A DNA stretch of 64,000 nucleotides from Azophilus sp965221465 (GTDB lineage: Bacteria; Pseudomonadota; Gammaproteobacteria; Pseudomonadales; Azotimanducaceae), in NCBI GenBank assembly GCA_965221465.1, contig OZ244892.1, positions 4,464,001 to 4,528,000 on the forward strand, written 5' to 3'. A program made the position numbers and the translations under genes. The notes below the pieces were generated by a model. That model saw nothing but the letters and a program-made list of their open reading frames with translations, had not been told where the DNA came from and did no database searches. Shown here piece after piece: positions 49,320 to 58,619 of this stretch. Every line of letters starts with the position of its first letter. The first letter of the stretch is position 1.

Positions 49320-51269
49320 TCAAGGCGTGTACCAGATCGGTGACGACCAGGCCCGGTCCTGAATGGTGGCGTGCATGTCTTCTCGTGGCGCCACGCCCGC
49401 ACGAATGGCGTCCCAGGTCGACCAGCGGCACTTCGGGTTTTCCAGAACGCGCACGTAGTAAAAGGCGCGCTGGCCTGGGGTGAACGTCGGGTCCTGCCAG
49501 ACTGCCGAGAGTTCCGCTGCGCCCCTGTCGTCACTGATGGCGCAAGTGGCCAGGTCTACCGCGGCGCCGTTGTCGGGGCAGCGGTGGGATTGCGGGTCGA
49601 CCGCGCCGCCGTCGGAGCAGGCCACGTCGAAGACCTGCTCGTTGGTCTGGCCATCCTCCACCCAGCCCTTGATCACCTGCAGGCGTTGCAAGGGGGCCGT
49701 ATCGCTGTCGCGCATTGCCCAGACAAAGAAGCCGGGCGCGGCTTCGCCATCGGCGATCAGGTCGCCGCCCATGGGCACCCCGGCGGCGTAGGCGGTGGCG
49801 ATGATGTCTTCTGCTTCGAGCAGGGTTTCGTCGATGCCGTAGCCGGCGAAGAAGCGCACCGGGATGTGCGGGCCGCTGGTGGCGAAGGTTTCCTTGCGCC
49901 GGAAGGCGTCGTAGATGGCCTCGCGGGTGTTGCTCTCTGCCCAGACCGCCGCCAGACCCGAGGCGCCCCAGTATTGGGCCGGGGCATTGGAGTAGGTGGG
50001 GCCATCCTCGGCGGAAGCGTCGTCGGGGGTGGCGCCGCCAAAGATGGATGAGCTGACGGTCTGTCCTTCGTCCAGGGGCACGGAGCCGCGCATTTGCGGT
50101 GTGGCGTCGAGCAGGCCGGTCTTGCTCCAGTAGTTGTCCTCTTCGAACGAGCCCGCAGCGTTGTGGGTGTCGGACGAGCCGATTACGCCGAAGCGATAGG
50201 GATTCACGCCCTCGGCGTCTTCCATCGCCAGGCCGTTCAGCCAGGCCTCCCGCACATAGCTGCCTTGGGGCTGGCTGAGCAAGGGGCTGGCCACCCGAAT
50301 CGGCATGATTTCGAAGTCGGCCCATTCGTCGTTTGGCGACAGCAGTGGGTGGGTGTCGGAGGTGCCCTTGACCTGGGTGATCTCCACCAATGGTTCGTTG
50401 CGCATGCGTTGCTCGGCGTAAGCGGCATCGATGGGTTCGCCCGCCTGGTTGGTTTTTTCGAACATCCATCCATCGGAGCCGTTGGAGTTGTGTGGAATGG
50501 CCAGGGCTTCGATGCCTCGGTCGCGCAGACCGTCCATCCAGTCCCAGGCGTCTTCGGGATTGAGGGAGTCGAGCCGGCTGAAGGGGATATCGGGCGCCTC
50601 GCTGCCGCGGAAGATGACGTTGCGGTGCAGGTTCTGGAAATCGGGGCCGGAAGTGGTGTACTCGTAGCCGATGAAGGTCGTGAACTCGCCCGGCGCGTTG
50701 TTGCGCTCGGCGGAGTCGATGATCTTGCCCCAGGCGCTGCCCACCACCTCCAGGTCGAGCAGGTCGTCGGGCTCCTCCAGGGTGCCGCCGATGCGAGGCA
50801 GCAGGCTCGCGAAGGCGGCGCCGATCTCTGCCGGCGTCCTGGCGGCGCGCAGCTCGGTGGCAACCGGTAGCCGGCTGAGTTCGGTGGACTCGTCGAACAT
50901 GGCCGGAAGCATGCCCAGATAGGTGGCGTGGTCCGTCACGGCCTGGAAGTGCAGCGGTTTTTTCATCTTCATTTCGAAGCCTGCCGCGTGGGTCAGCGCA
51001 CCACCCTTGGCGAAGGTGTACGCATCGTCGGGGGAGGCTCGGGTGCCGAACAGGAATGCATCGAAGGAGTAAACCGTGTGTACGTGCAGGTCGCCGAAGT
51101 AGGGATTGCGGTTGGGGTTCGATTCGACCACGGTCGGCGCTGCGGGCGTTGCGGCCTGCTCCGGCGCGGCGGCTTCGGCGGCGGGCGCGTCGGGCTGCTC
51201 CTCCGATTGGCTGCAGGCCGCCATGACGCTGGCGATGGCGAGGATCAGGGCGGCTTTCGGTGCGTTCAT
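49320..51269 (-). CDS. DUF3604 domain lipoprotein
   Basis: The 649-residue protein has a lipobox SVMAAC (Cys19) and an Ala/Pro/Glu-rich linker to about residue 48. The DUF3604 domain follows: YFGDLHVHTVYSFDAF, FQAVTDHATYLG, LAIPHNSNGSDGWMF, FGVIGSSDTHNAAGS and the closing RAWSSPIWYTP. Compared with the copy at 34866 it is anchored rather than secreted, and it has an extra Cys-containing insert near the C-terminus (ACSDGGAVDPQSHRCPDNG, then LATCAIS). It is probably a metal-dependent hydrolase of the periplasm or outer membrane, of unknown substrate. It is encoded upstream of the penicillin acylase gene on the same strand. Confidence 0.9.
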   Translation of the reverse strand: MNAPKAALILAIASVMAACSQSEEQPDAPAAEAAAPEQAATPAAPTVVESNPNRNPYFGDLHVHTVYSFDAFLFGTRASPDDAYTFAKGGALTHAAGFEMKMKKPLHFQAVTDHATYLGMLPAMFDESTELSRLPVATELRAARTPAEIGAAFASLLPRIGGTLEEPDDLLDLEVVGSAWGKIIDSAERNNAPGEFTTFIGYEYTTSGPDFQNLHRNVIFRGSEAPDIPFSRLDSLNPEDAWDWMDGLRDRGIEALAIPHNSNGSDGWMFEKTNQAGEPIDAAYAEQRMRNEPLVEITQVKGTSDTHPLLSPNDEWADFEIMPIRVASPLLSQPQGSYVREAWLNGLAMEDAEGVNPYRFGVIGSSDTHNAAGSFEEDNYWSKTGLLDATPQMRGSVPLDEGQTVSSSIFGGATPDDASAEDGPTYSNAPAQYWGASGLAAVWAESNTREAIYDAFRRKETFATSGPHIPVRFFAGYGIDETLLEAEDIIATAYAAGVPMGGDLIADGEAAPGFFVWAMRDSDTAPLQRLQVIKGWVEDGQTNEQVFDVACSDGGAVDPQSHRCPDNGAAVDLATCAISDDRGAAELSAVWQDPTFTPGQRAFYYVRVLENPKCRWSTWDAIRAGVAPREDMHATIQDRAWSSPIWYTP

Positions 51270-51435
51270 TGGCGGGCTCCGTTGTTTGCGTGGCCGTTCT
51301 GTAAAGGCGCGGGCAGGGATCGGTCGTCGGTCTGCATCCGGTTGAACCCCTCCGCGTTCGATGGGGATAATGACACAGGCGCGATCAATCCGCAGCGGGC
51401 AACCGACAGCGCAGGCAAGGCAGGCCGCAAGACGA

Positions 51436-51636
51436 ATGAAAGGCCGTAACCGGGATTCGAGCGAGCACTGGAAGTGGGGCTTGTTCTACTACAATGCAGA
51501 CGACCCCATCGTTTGGGTTCACAAGCTCTACGGAATGGGCTGGACGCTCAACTTGGCCCGGCCGACGTCCTGGTTCATCCTGCTCGCCTTGCTCTCGCTT
51601 GTACTCTACGTAGTGCTCGCTACCCTGACGACGTAG
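51436..51636 (+). CDS. Small membrane protein, DUF5808-like
   Basis: The 66-residue protein reads HWKWGLFYYNADDPIVWVHK then MGWTLNLARPTSW, a pattern I associate with DUF5808, and ends in one hydrophobic helix (FILLALLSLVLYVVLATLT). The frame is open back to an ATG at 51361, but the conserved part begins right after the Met at 51436. It is divergent from the DUF3604 gene. The function is unknown. Confidence 0.65.
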   Translation: MKGRNRDSSEHWKWGLFYYNADDPIVWVHKLYGMGWTLNLARPTSWFILLALLSLVLYVVLATLTT

Positions 51637-51867
51637 TGCGCATCGTCCCGGTTTGTGCCGACACCGCAATCCAGGACGAGCGGAACCGACAGTTCAGCCG
51701 TTGTCGACACACTTTCCCGAATGCCTGTTCCCGAATGCGTTTGCCCGAATGCCTGCAAGCACGGGATTTGACAACGGCCAGCGCATCGTCAATTGTCCGT
51801 CCATCGAGTGAATCAGGCGCACCGGTCGTGTCTGATTCACCCAATCGCCCGGCCCAGGCGGTGAGGC

Positions 51868-53871
51868 ATGTCCAAGCGTTCCAGGATTCTGCTCCTTAGT
51901 GCCGCGTTGGCCGCCGTATTCGGTGTCCTGCTGATCCTCGGCGGTTCGATGGTCTGGACCATCGGCGGTGCGCACGACCTCGACATCGACGGCGTGGCCG
52001 CGACAACGCCCCGCCCTGCCGGCACGATCGATGTCGGAAACGGCTGGGGCGCCTACGGCGGCGACCGGGGCGGACACCGCTACAGCCAGGCGCAACAGAT
52101 CACCTCGGAAAATGTCGAGCGCGTCGCCCTGGCGTGGCAGTATCGCACCGGCGACATGACTGCCCGTGCCGCACATATGGAAAGCGCCGCTACGGAGGGC
52201 ACCCCGATCCTCGTCGGCGACGCCTTGATTCTCTGCACTCCCTTCAACGAGGTCATCGCTCTCGATGCGGGCACCGGCGAGGAACGCTGGCGATTCGACC
52301 CGCTAATCGACCTGGGCCAGGAACCCGCCAACCAGTTCATCTGCCGCGGCGTTGCGCACTGGCGGGACGCCGATGCGGGCGGGGCCTGTGCCGACCGCAT
52401 CTTCGTCGGCACCAACGATGCGCGGCTGATCGCGGTCGATGCGGCCACCGGCAAGCGTTGTACCGGGTTCGGCAATGACGGCGAAGTGAGCATCGATCCC
52501 GGCATGCCGTTGCTGTGGCCCGGCGAGTTTCAAATTACCTCGCCGCCCGTCACCGTGGGCGACACGGTGGTGGTCGGGTCTTCGATCAGCGACAACGCGC
52601 GCGTCGTGGCGCCTGCCGGCTCTGTTCGCGCCTTTGACGCCAGAACGGGCGCCCCCCGCTGGGACTGGGATCCGATCCCTCGCACTCGAAACAACCCGGC
52701 AGCGTCCACATGGGAGGGTGCGCATCCGCCCCGGGAGGGCCATGCCAACGCCTGGGCGCCCATGGCCGTGGATGAGCAGCGCGGGCTCGTCTTCGTTCCC
52801 ACCAGCAGCCCGAGCCCGGATTTCTTCGGCGGCCTGCGGCCGGGCAGCAATCGCCACGCCAACTCGGTTGTCGCGCTCGACGGGTCGACCGGAGCCGTGC
52901 GCTGGAGCTTCCAGACCGTGCATCACGACATCTGGGACTACGACGTACCGGCGCAACCGGGGCTGTATTCGGTCTGGCGGGACGGGCGCCTGCACGACGT
53001 GGTGGCGCAGGTGACGAAAACGGGTTTCGTGTTCGTGCTGGACCGCGACACCGGAAAACCCTTCCTGCCCGTTGAGGAACGCCCGGTTCCCCAGACCGCC
53101 GTCCCCGGAGAATGGCTTTCGCCAACGCAACCCTTTCCGGCGGCCACCCCACCCCTGGTGCCGAACCGCCTGACAGCGGAAGATGCCTTCGGGCTGACCC
53201 TGTTCGACCGCCTGGCCTGCCGCAGTCGCATTGCCGGCGCGGTGGCCGACGGGCTGTTCACCCCGCCGTCCGAACAGGGGACCATCTTCTATCCGTTTAC
53301 CGGCGGCGGCGCCAATTGGGGCGGCGCAGCATACGACCCGGCTCGCAACCTGCTGATCGTCAACATGAACAACGTTGCGCACCATATCCAGTTGATCTCG
53401 GCTGAACGGGTCGGTGAGGCGAGCAGGGTCTTTCACGATCAGGAAGTCGCGCCACAGGCGGGGGCGCCTTTCGGCATGAAGCGCGAACTCCTGCTCTCCC
53501 CGTTAGGCGTGCCCTGCAGCCCGCCCCCCTGGGGCGTACTCGCCGCAGTCGACCTTGGCAGCGGGCGCATCGTCTGGCGCAGGCCCCTTGGCGACATGAT
53601 GGGGTTGACGCTGGGCTTGCCGAACCTGGGTGGGCCGGTCGTCACCGCCGGCGGCCTCACCTTCATCGGCGGCACGATGGACGAGCGGTTACGCGCGTTC
53701 GATACCGCGACCGGCGACCTGCTCATGGATTGGAAACTGCCCGCAGCCGGGCAGGCCACGCCGATGACGTATCTCCACGACGGCCGCCAGTACGTCGTGA
53801 TTCAGGCCGGCGGCAACCCCAGGGCAGCAGGCAAGCTGGGGGACGCCGTACTGGCGTTTGCCTTGCAATGA
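51868..53871 (+). CDS. PQQ-dependent dehydrogenase (quinoprotein, glucose/quinate type)
   Basis: The 667-residue protein has an N-terminal membrane helix (ILLLSAALAAVFGVLLILGG) and an eight-bladed quinoprotein propeller. GAYGGDRGGHRYSQAQQIT starts the first blade; AWQYRTGD, NEVIALDAGTGEERWRF, HHDIWDYDVPAQP, ANWGGAAYDP, GGLTFIGGTMDERLRAFDTATG and GRQYVVIQAGGN are the W-motifs and cofactor-contact strands. It resembles the soluble part of membrane glucose and quinate/shikimate dehydrogenases but has one helix in place of five. It oxidises a polyol or sugar in the periplasm and passes electrons to ubiquinone. PQQ synthesis genes are not in the window. Its 3' quarter is duplicated at 56263-56947. 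Confidence 0.9.
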   Translation: MSKRSRILLLSAALAAVFGVLLILGGSMVWTIGGAHDLDIDGVAATTPRPAGTIDVGNGWGAYGGDRGGHRYSQAQQITSENVERVALAWQYRTGDMTARAAHMESAATEGTPILVGDALILCTPFNEVIALDAGTGEERWRFDPLIDLGQEPANQFICRGVAHWRDADAGGACADRIFVGTNDARLIAVDAATGKRCTGFGNDGEVSIDPGMPLLWPGEFQITSPPVTVGDTVVVGSSISDNARVVAPAGSVRAFDARTGAPRWDWDPIPRTRNNPAASTWEGAHPPREGHANAWAPMAVDEQRGLVFVPTSSPSPDFFGGLRPGSNRHANSVVALDGSTGAVRWSFQTVHHDIWDYDVPAQPGLYSVWRDGRLHDVVAQVTKTGFVFVLDRDTGKPFLPVEERPVPQTAVPGEWLSPTQPFPAATPPLVPNRLTAEDAFGLTLFDRLACRSRIAGAVADGLFTPPSEQGTIFYPFTGGGANWGGAAYDPARNLLIVNMNNVAHHIQLISAERVGEASRVFHDQEVAPQAGAPFGMKRELLLSPLGVPCSPPPWGVLAAVDLGSGRIVWRRPLGDMMGLTLGLPNLGGPVVTAGGLTFIGGTMDERLRAFDTATGDLLMDWKLPAAGQATPMTYLHDGRQYVVIQAGGNPRAAGKLGDAVLAFALQ

Positions 53872-53984
53872 CTCGTCTTGCCGCGAAGATTAACGCCCTT
53901 CAGTACCCATGGGCTTTCGTGGGACGAAGTGCTGCAGGGAACCCAGCTTGGCTCACCAGATTTCGCCGCGCCTCACTGGACCGG

Positions 53985-54222
53985 CTACCAGTGTTCTTCG
54001 GGAAGGGATAGCGACTGCATGGCACCGAGAGCTTGGTCGAGCCCGGAAGGAGTATTCTCTGCGTAAACGGCATCCAACCATTCCGTGACCTGCCGCTTTG
54101 GGGAACCCGCCACGAAATCCCTGACCGCGCGAGTAGAGTTCGCTCCGGGAGATTCCCAGTTCCTTCGCCGCGCGTTCCGCAGCATGAAATATGTCGTCAC
54201 GAGTGGAGATGGCTGTTTTTAT
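53985..54222 (-). pseudogene. Broken ribbon-helix-helix antitoxin gene
   Basis: On the minus strand KTAISTRDDIFHAAERAAKE and LGISRSELYSR read in one frame from about 54222. A one-base shift at about 54119 then continues AVRDFVAG and WLDAVYAENTP to SLSLPEEHW and a TAG at 53985. This is the pattern of MazE-like RHH antitoxins. The start codon position holds ATA. Downstream, a GTG at 53976 opens VRRGEIW, then TGA, then AKLGS, which looks like the start of a MazF-type toxin, also broken. Otherwise the 686-base gap 53872-54557 holds only a MITE end at 54275 and no gene. Confidence 0.6.
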
Positions 54223-54274
54223 GATTCAAGTGTAACCCTGGTTATGCCGATACCAAAGCACTGGCCCGGATCCG

Positions 54275-54310
54275 TCACCAACTTTCGTCGCGAGGGCGTC
54301 GAGGCGCTGC
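54275..54310 (+). repeat. MITE left-end fragment
   Basis: GTCACCAACTTTCGTCGCGA and GGGCGTCGAGGCGCTG match the left third of the full elements at 34601 and 61377. No right end follows. It lies between the broken antitoxin gene and the kinase gene. Confidence 0.65.
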
Positions 54311-54557
54311 GTAACGTGTCGGCATGGTTCTGCTGAGGTGGTTTCAGCGTTTCGGAGGGAACGATGAGTGGGCCGTAGTGAGGAGATACCTTACAGACAC
54401 TGGAATCCATCCCGCCTGTGAGCCACAATCTGTCCGTCAAGCAGCCCGCTGTCGCAGCCCGAGTGCCGGCCCCACGCGCCGGATACCGCAAGTTACGCCA
54501 AGCTCCTACACCGCCAGGCGGACCACGATCCTCATGTGAGCCTGAGAGTCTTTAGAG

Positions 54558-56081
54558 ATGACCAAGTTTTTGATCCGGTTGAACAAGGGGGAATGGGAGT
54601 TCGATGAAGATGACCTGTTGGGATCGCCCGGCGGATTCGGCGAAGTCTTCTGGGGGGCGGGTTATGACGGCGCTGTTGCAGTCAAGCGGCTAAAGCTCCG
54701 CGCCGATCAGGCGGCTCATAGAGAATTGCAGATTGGCGAGCACCTGATTGGCAGGGGTTTCGACCACGTTGTCCCGATCCTCGATGCGGGTCAGGACGCT
54801 GAAAGTGACCGGTATTTTCTCGTGATGCCAGTTTGTGATGGGAGCCTTCAGGATGCGATCGATGATGCGCCCGGCCAGATGGAAGTGTCGGAGGCCATCG
54901 GGATCGCTTCGGCGATCCTGACGGGACTTGAAGAGGTGAACGACATTGTTCACCGCGACTTAAAGCCTTCCAATGTGCTGCTCCACAATGGCAATTGGAA
55001 GATTGCGGATTTCGGGATTGCGAAGTTTGTGGAAGATTCTACTTCGGTTCAGACTCTGCGGGATTGCCTGTCACCGGCTTATGCGGCGCCTGAACAGTGG
55101 CGCGGCGAGAAGCCCACCTGCGCCACAGACATCTACGCTCTAGGATGCATCATGCATGCGATTGTAACGGGCTATCCGCCCTTTGAGGGCTCCGTCGACG
55201 ATCTCCGGGAGGCGCATCTCGACAAGGTACCCGAAAGAGTCGCGGGTATTCCGCCGCGGTTGAGCGCGTTGGTTTCAAATATGGTGCGCAAGCCGCAAGC
55301 TGTGCGTCCGACACGTCAGCGTTGCGCGCGGGTAATAGGAGATGCGAGGACGGCGGGGGCTGATGATTCTCCAGGGAGGCAAGCTCTACTAGTGGCCGCG
55401 GACGCCGTTGCAGCGGAAGAAGCAAGCGTGGAAGCCGCACGGACCGCGGCGGAGTCGAAACAAAGGGAGCGGGAAGATCTATTCCGTGATGCGAAGACGG
55501 ACTTGATAGCCATCCGCGACAGGTTTTTTGACGATATTTGCCAACAAAGCGAAAGCGCCAGAGTCGATCTTCGGGACACCCTGGTTTTTGGCCACGCACG
55601 ATGCCGGATGGAGCACGAACCGCAAGCCCTGAGCGACAAGGTAGTGAAAACGCATATGCGTGGCAATACGCCATATGCCGCGACTGGCTGGGATGTCCTC
55701 GGCTGGGCCACTATGCAGGTGGAAGTCGCCGGGCAGCACCGCAGCACCGGGTATTGCTGGGCGGCGACGCTCTTGTTTGCGGATCAGGGCGGCGGTGAAG
55801 GTTTCAGATGGTATGAGGTCGGTTTCTATGGCCGCCTTGATAGAAGGAACCAGCATGTGCCATTCGCCCTCGCAGGATACGAGGCCGATGTTGATCAAGC
55901 GATCGGGCCAAGCTTGCACACGGTCGAAGTGGCCTATGGCCCGTTGCCTATAGATGGCGAGAACGAGGAAGAGTTTCTAGAGCGTTGGAGATGCTTGGTC
56001 TCAAGGGCTGCAACCGGGAGCCTGCGAGAGCCAAGGAGTCTACCGATCGATCTGACAAGTTTTCTGAGTCAATCAGCCTAA
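54558..56081 (+). CDS. Serine/threonine protein kinase with uncharacterised C-terminal domain
   Basis: The 507-residue protein has a complete Hanks-type kinase domain (about 18-265). It includes the glycine loop GSPGGFGEVFWG, Lys43 (AVKRLKL), Glu56, the catalytic loop VHRDLKPSNVLL (Asp134), DFGIAKF (Asp151), AAPEQW and DIYALGC. A Glu/Ala/Arg-rich coiled coil (about 275-310) links it to a C-terminal domain with WATMQVEVAGQHRSTGYCWAATLLF and FRWYEVGFYGR, which I do not recognise. There are no membrane helices. It sits between the intact and decayed copies of a PQQ dehydrogenase tail, beside broken toxin-antitoxin genes, so it is probably acquired DNA. Signalling and defence are both possible roles. 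Confidence 0.88.
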   Translation: MTKFLIRLNKGEWEFDEDDLLGSPGGFGEVFWGAGYDGAVAVKRLKLRADQAAHRELQIGEHLIGRGFDHVVPILDAGQDAESDRYFLVMPVCDGSLQDAIDDAPGQMEVSEAIGIASAILTGLEEVNDIVHRDLKPSNVLLHNGNWKIADFGIAKFVEDSTSVQTLRDCLSPAYAAPEQWRGEKPTCATDIYALGCIMHAIVTGYPPFEGSVDDLREAHLDKVPERVAGIPPRLSALVSNMVRKPQAVRPTRQRCARVIGDARTAGADDSPGRQALLVAADAVAAEEASVEAARTAAESKQREREDLFRDAKTDLIAIRDRFFDDICQQSESARVDLRDTLVFGHARCRMEHEPQALSDKVVKTHMRGNTPYAATGWDVLGWATMQVEVAGQHRSTGYCWAATLLFADQGGGEGFRWYEVGFYGRLDRRNQHVPFALAGYEADVDQAIGPSLHTVEVAYGPLPIDGENEEEFLERWRCLVSRAATGSLREPRSLPIDLTSFLSQSA

Positions 56082-56262
56082 TTCCCAACCCCTCAGCACG
56101 TATTGGGACGTATTGGCCCCTGCGTGAACTGGACTCAGTAATCGCATATAAGGATTGCCCGGACGGATATGAGCACTTGGGAGTAGCCAGGCCAAGCTCC
56201 ATGCATGGCCGTCGCCGAAAAGCTCGCCGGCGTGCCTAGCTGCAACCCGGAGAGAACCGCCA

Positions 56263-56947
56263 CGTGCAGGCGCAACCGGGGCTGTACTCGGTGGGGGGAC
56301 GGCGGCCGGCATGACGTGGTGGCCCGGGTGACGAAAACGGGCTTTCCGAACAGGGGTCGATCTTCTATCCGTTTACCGGCGGCGGCGCCAATTGGGGCGG
56401 CGCAGCATACGACCCGGCTCGCAACCTGCTGATCGTCAACATGAACAATGTTGCGCACCATATCCAGTTGATCCCGGCTGAACAGGTCGGTGAGGCGAGC
56501 AAGGTGTTTCACGATCAGGAAGTCTTGTCCCAAGCGGGGGCTCCCTTCGGCATGAAGCGCGAACTCCTGCTCTCACCGGTGGGCGTGCCCTGTAGCCCGC
56601 CCCCCTGGGGCTTACTTGCCGCGGTCGATCTTGACAGCGGACGCATCTTCTGGCGCAGGCCCCTCGGCGAGAAGATGGGGTTGACGTTGGGCCTGCCGAA
56701 CCTGGGCGGGCCGATCGTGACCGCCGGCGGCCTCACCTTCATCGGCGGCACCATGGACGAGCGGCTGCGCGCGTTCGATACCGCGACCGGCGAATTGCTC
56801 ATGGATTGGAAACTGCCCGCAGCCAGGCAGGCCACGCCGATGTCCTACCTCCACGAAGGCCGCCAGTACGTCGTGATTCAGGCCGGCGGCAACCCCAGGG
56901 CGGCAGGCAAGCTGGGGGATGCTGTGCTGGCGTTTGCCTTGGAATGA
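56263..56947 (+). pseudogene. Decayed duplicate of the PQQ dehydrogenase 3' end
   Basis: CAACCGGGGCTGTACTCGG to ACGAAAACGGGCTTT matches 52953-53030 of the intact gene. A roughly 240-base deletion follows, then CCGAACAGGGGTCGATCTTC continues as in 53267 onward. The last 168 codons (from 56441) are open and differ from the intact copy at about 17 residues by eye. The match runs past the stop codon: TCGTCTTGCCGCGAA appears in both copies. The 5' two thirds are missing and no signal remains. Confidence 0.85.
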
Positions 56948-57375
56948 GTCGTCTTGCCGCGAATATCCATGCCCTTCAAAAATCGTGGTTATGCCAAGCG
57001 CAAATCGCTGGACGTTGCTGAGGCATTCAGGTTTGGCGCATGGGAACCTCGAACCGCTTCACGGCGCATATGCTCTGGTGGTCCGGTGTCGGTTGTGGAG
57101 GCGATAACCGAAGGGTTGCTGTTGGGATGAGATGTGGGTTCTTGGTGAAATGTGACACATCTGTCGCTGATATTCATGAAACCCAGCAACTATGTCGCTG
57201 GTTTTCAGCATGGTTGAATTCCTCGACGAGTTGTGGGGCGGACGACTGGTCGCGGCGCGGTAAATCTACGGTGCCAATCCGCACTCAATCCTGTGGATGG
57301 CCTCCGCCATGGGCGCCCACCATTCATCGGACCCGGCACTTGAAGCAGTTCGTGGCAAGGGTGGGACAGCCGCAT
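56948..57375. other. Gene-free stretch between pseudogenes
   Basis: The first 40 bases continue the duplicated sequence after the PQQ dehydrogenase stop. The rest shows no supported gene or repeat; the short frames in it have no family resemblance. Confidence 0.4.
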
Positions 57376-57720
57376 TCAGCTGGCAATGTCCCCCAATAGA
57401 TCGACCACTTTCCCGGCTTGTCTCAGGAAGGGAGAGTGCGCACCGTCCCACTCGATGACGCGGGTTGCGCGTTTCGAGAAGTCGCGCTGCGATTCTGGGT
57501 GCAGGGCGCGGTCGTCCCGGCAGATGACGTAGGTCGAAGCAACGGTTTTCCAGGGTGGCGCGCATTCCAGTGTGGGAACCCCTCGAAACGTTGTGGGCGC
57601 AATCTCGACACGGCGTCTTGCGCGTCCTGCGGGTCGCAATCGTCGTAAAACGCATCGATTCCCAGCACCGGGTCGATGCCGATGAGCCCGTCGTCCCGCA
57701 CCACCGTGGCATTGTCGAGT
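57376..57720 (-). pseudogene. Frameshifted alpha/beta hydrolase fragment
   Basis: On the minus strand DDGLIGIDPVLGIDAFYDDC and DAVSRLRPQRF read first. After a frame change at about 57600, APTTFRGVPTLECAPPW, VASTYVICRDDRALHPESQ and RVIEWDGAHSPFLRQAGKVV follow to a stop at 57376. This is the C-terminal half of the hydrolase family that ends with an Asp and a HSPF histidine. The N-terminal part with the nucleophile is missing. Confidence 0.6.
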
Positions 57721-57721
57721 G

Positions 57722-58163
57722 AGGTGGCCGGCGGGGCGCTACGACCTGGAAATGCTGAAATCCTGCTATCACGCCGGCGGCTACGACGACCGTGTTTTCT
57801 TCGCCGGTAACGCCCACGAGTTCGCCGACTATCCAATGGCACGTCATCCGCCGTTTGCGGCACGAAGCGGGGCTCACCGACTTCTGGCACCAGGGGCGCT
57901 ATCTCGATGTGTGGGAAAAGCGGGAGGGCGAGTGGAAGATTCTCCATCGTGCCATTGCGGGCGATTTCGACCGATGGATCGAAACCCTGGATTACCGGGC
58001 CGAAGTGATGGACAAGACCAATCAGCCGCTACAGGGCCGCCGCGGAGCACAAGACCCGGGCAACCTCTGGTTCGATCTGTTGCAGCATCGCCCCGAACGG
58101 CCGGCCATGGACGACCTCTGGGCGGGTTTCCACCAGTTGATCGAGGCGACGCGCAGGGGCTGA
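57722..58163 (+). pseudogene. Frameshifted SnoaL/NTF2-like gene
   Basis: GRYDLEMLKSCYHAGGYDDR and VFFAGNAHEFADYP read in one frame. After about 57835 the other frame gives HEAGLTDFWHQGRYLDVWEK and REGEWKILHRAIAGDFDRW, then LWFDLLQHRPERP. The two parts together make one SnoaL-like_4 domain, so the gene is broken by a deletion or frameshift. Such domains are isomerases, hydrolases or small-subunit partners in catabolic clusters. It abuts the hydrolase fragment head to head. Confidence 0.6.
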
Positions 58164-58202
58164 AGCGCAGCGCGCTGATCGTTGCAGTGCCACGCTCCCT
58201 GT

Positions 58203-58619
58203 TCACGCTTGTGCTGCAGGATTGATTTGCTTCTCGAGAACGCAGGTACAGGATGCTTGGACCAAGCGTCGGGCAATCTCCAGACGAGTTTCCTTTTCGG
58301 CGGGCCATCCGCGTACATTGGTGTGCACACTTCCGCCGAACTGCAAAGTGTTCGGACATAGACTCAGTTTTTCTCTTTCGTAGGCTTCAACGCCGGCTAC
58401 CAAGCCACCATAGACCGGCCGATTCTGTTCGGTTGCGACGTACGCTGCCGCCTCCTGGAGATCTTGGCGCGTCGCTCCATGGGTCGAAAACACCGACAGC
58501 TCGCGTTCCTGCCCCTCGGCTGGATTTGGAGGGAGATAGAGGGTCTTTTTTCTGCTCGGGCTCTTTAGCTTGCGTTGTTCCAGGGCGAATCTAACGAAAC
58601 CCGGCCTGTCACTGGTCAC
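58203..58619 (-). CDS. Hypothetical protein, third gene of an unknown cassette
   Basis: The 138-residue protein has no signal or membrane segment. RELSVFSTHGATRQDLQEAA, NRPVYGGLVAGVEAYEREKL and the C-terminal HTNVRGWPAEKETRLEIARRL look conserved, and the GWPxxKxxR motif suggests a compact alpha+beta fold. I do not recognise a described family with a function. Its start overlaps the stop of the preceding gene by four bases (ATGA), so the two are coupled. G+C is a little lower than in the neighbouring transporters. Confidence 0.65.
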   Translation of the reverse strand: MTSDRPGFVRFALEQRKLKSPSRKKTLYLPPNPAEGQERELSVFSTHGATRQDLQEAAAYVATEQNRPVYGGLVAGVEAYEREKLSLCPNTLQFGGSVHTNVRGWPAEKETRLEIARRLVQASCTCVLEKQINPAAQA

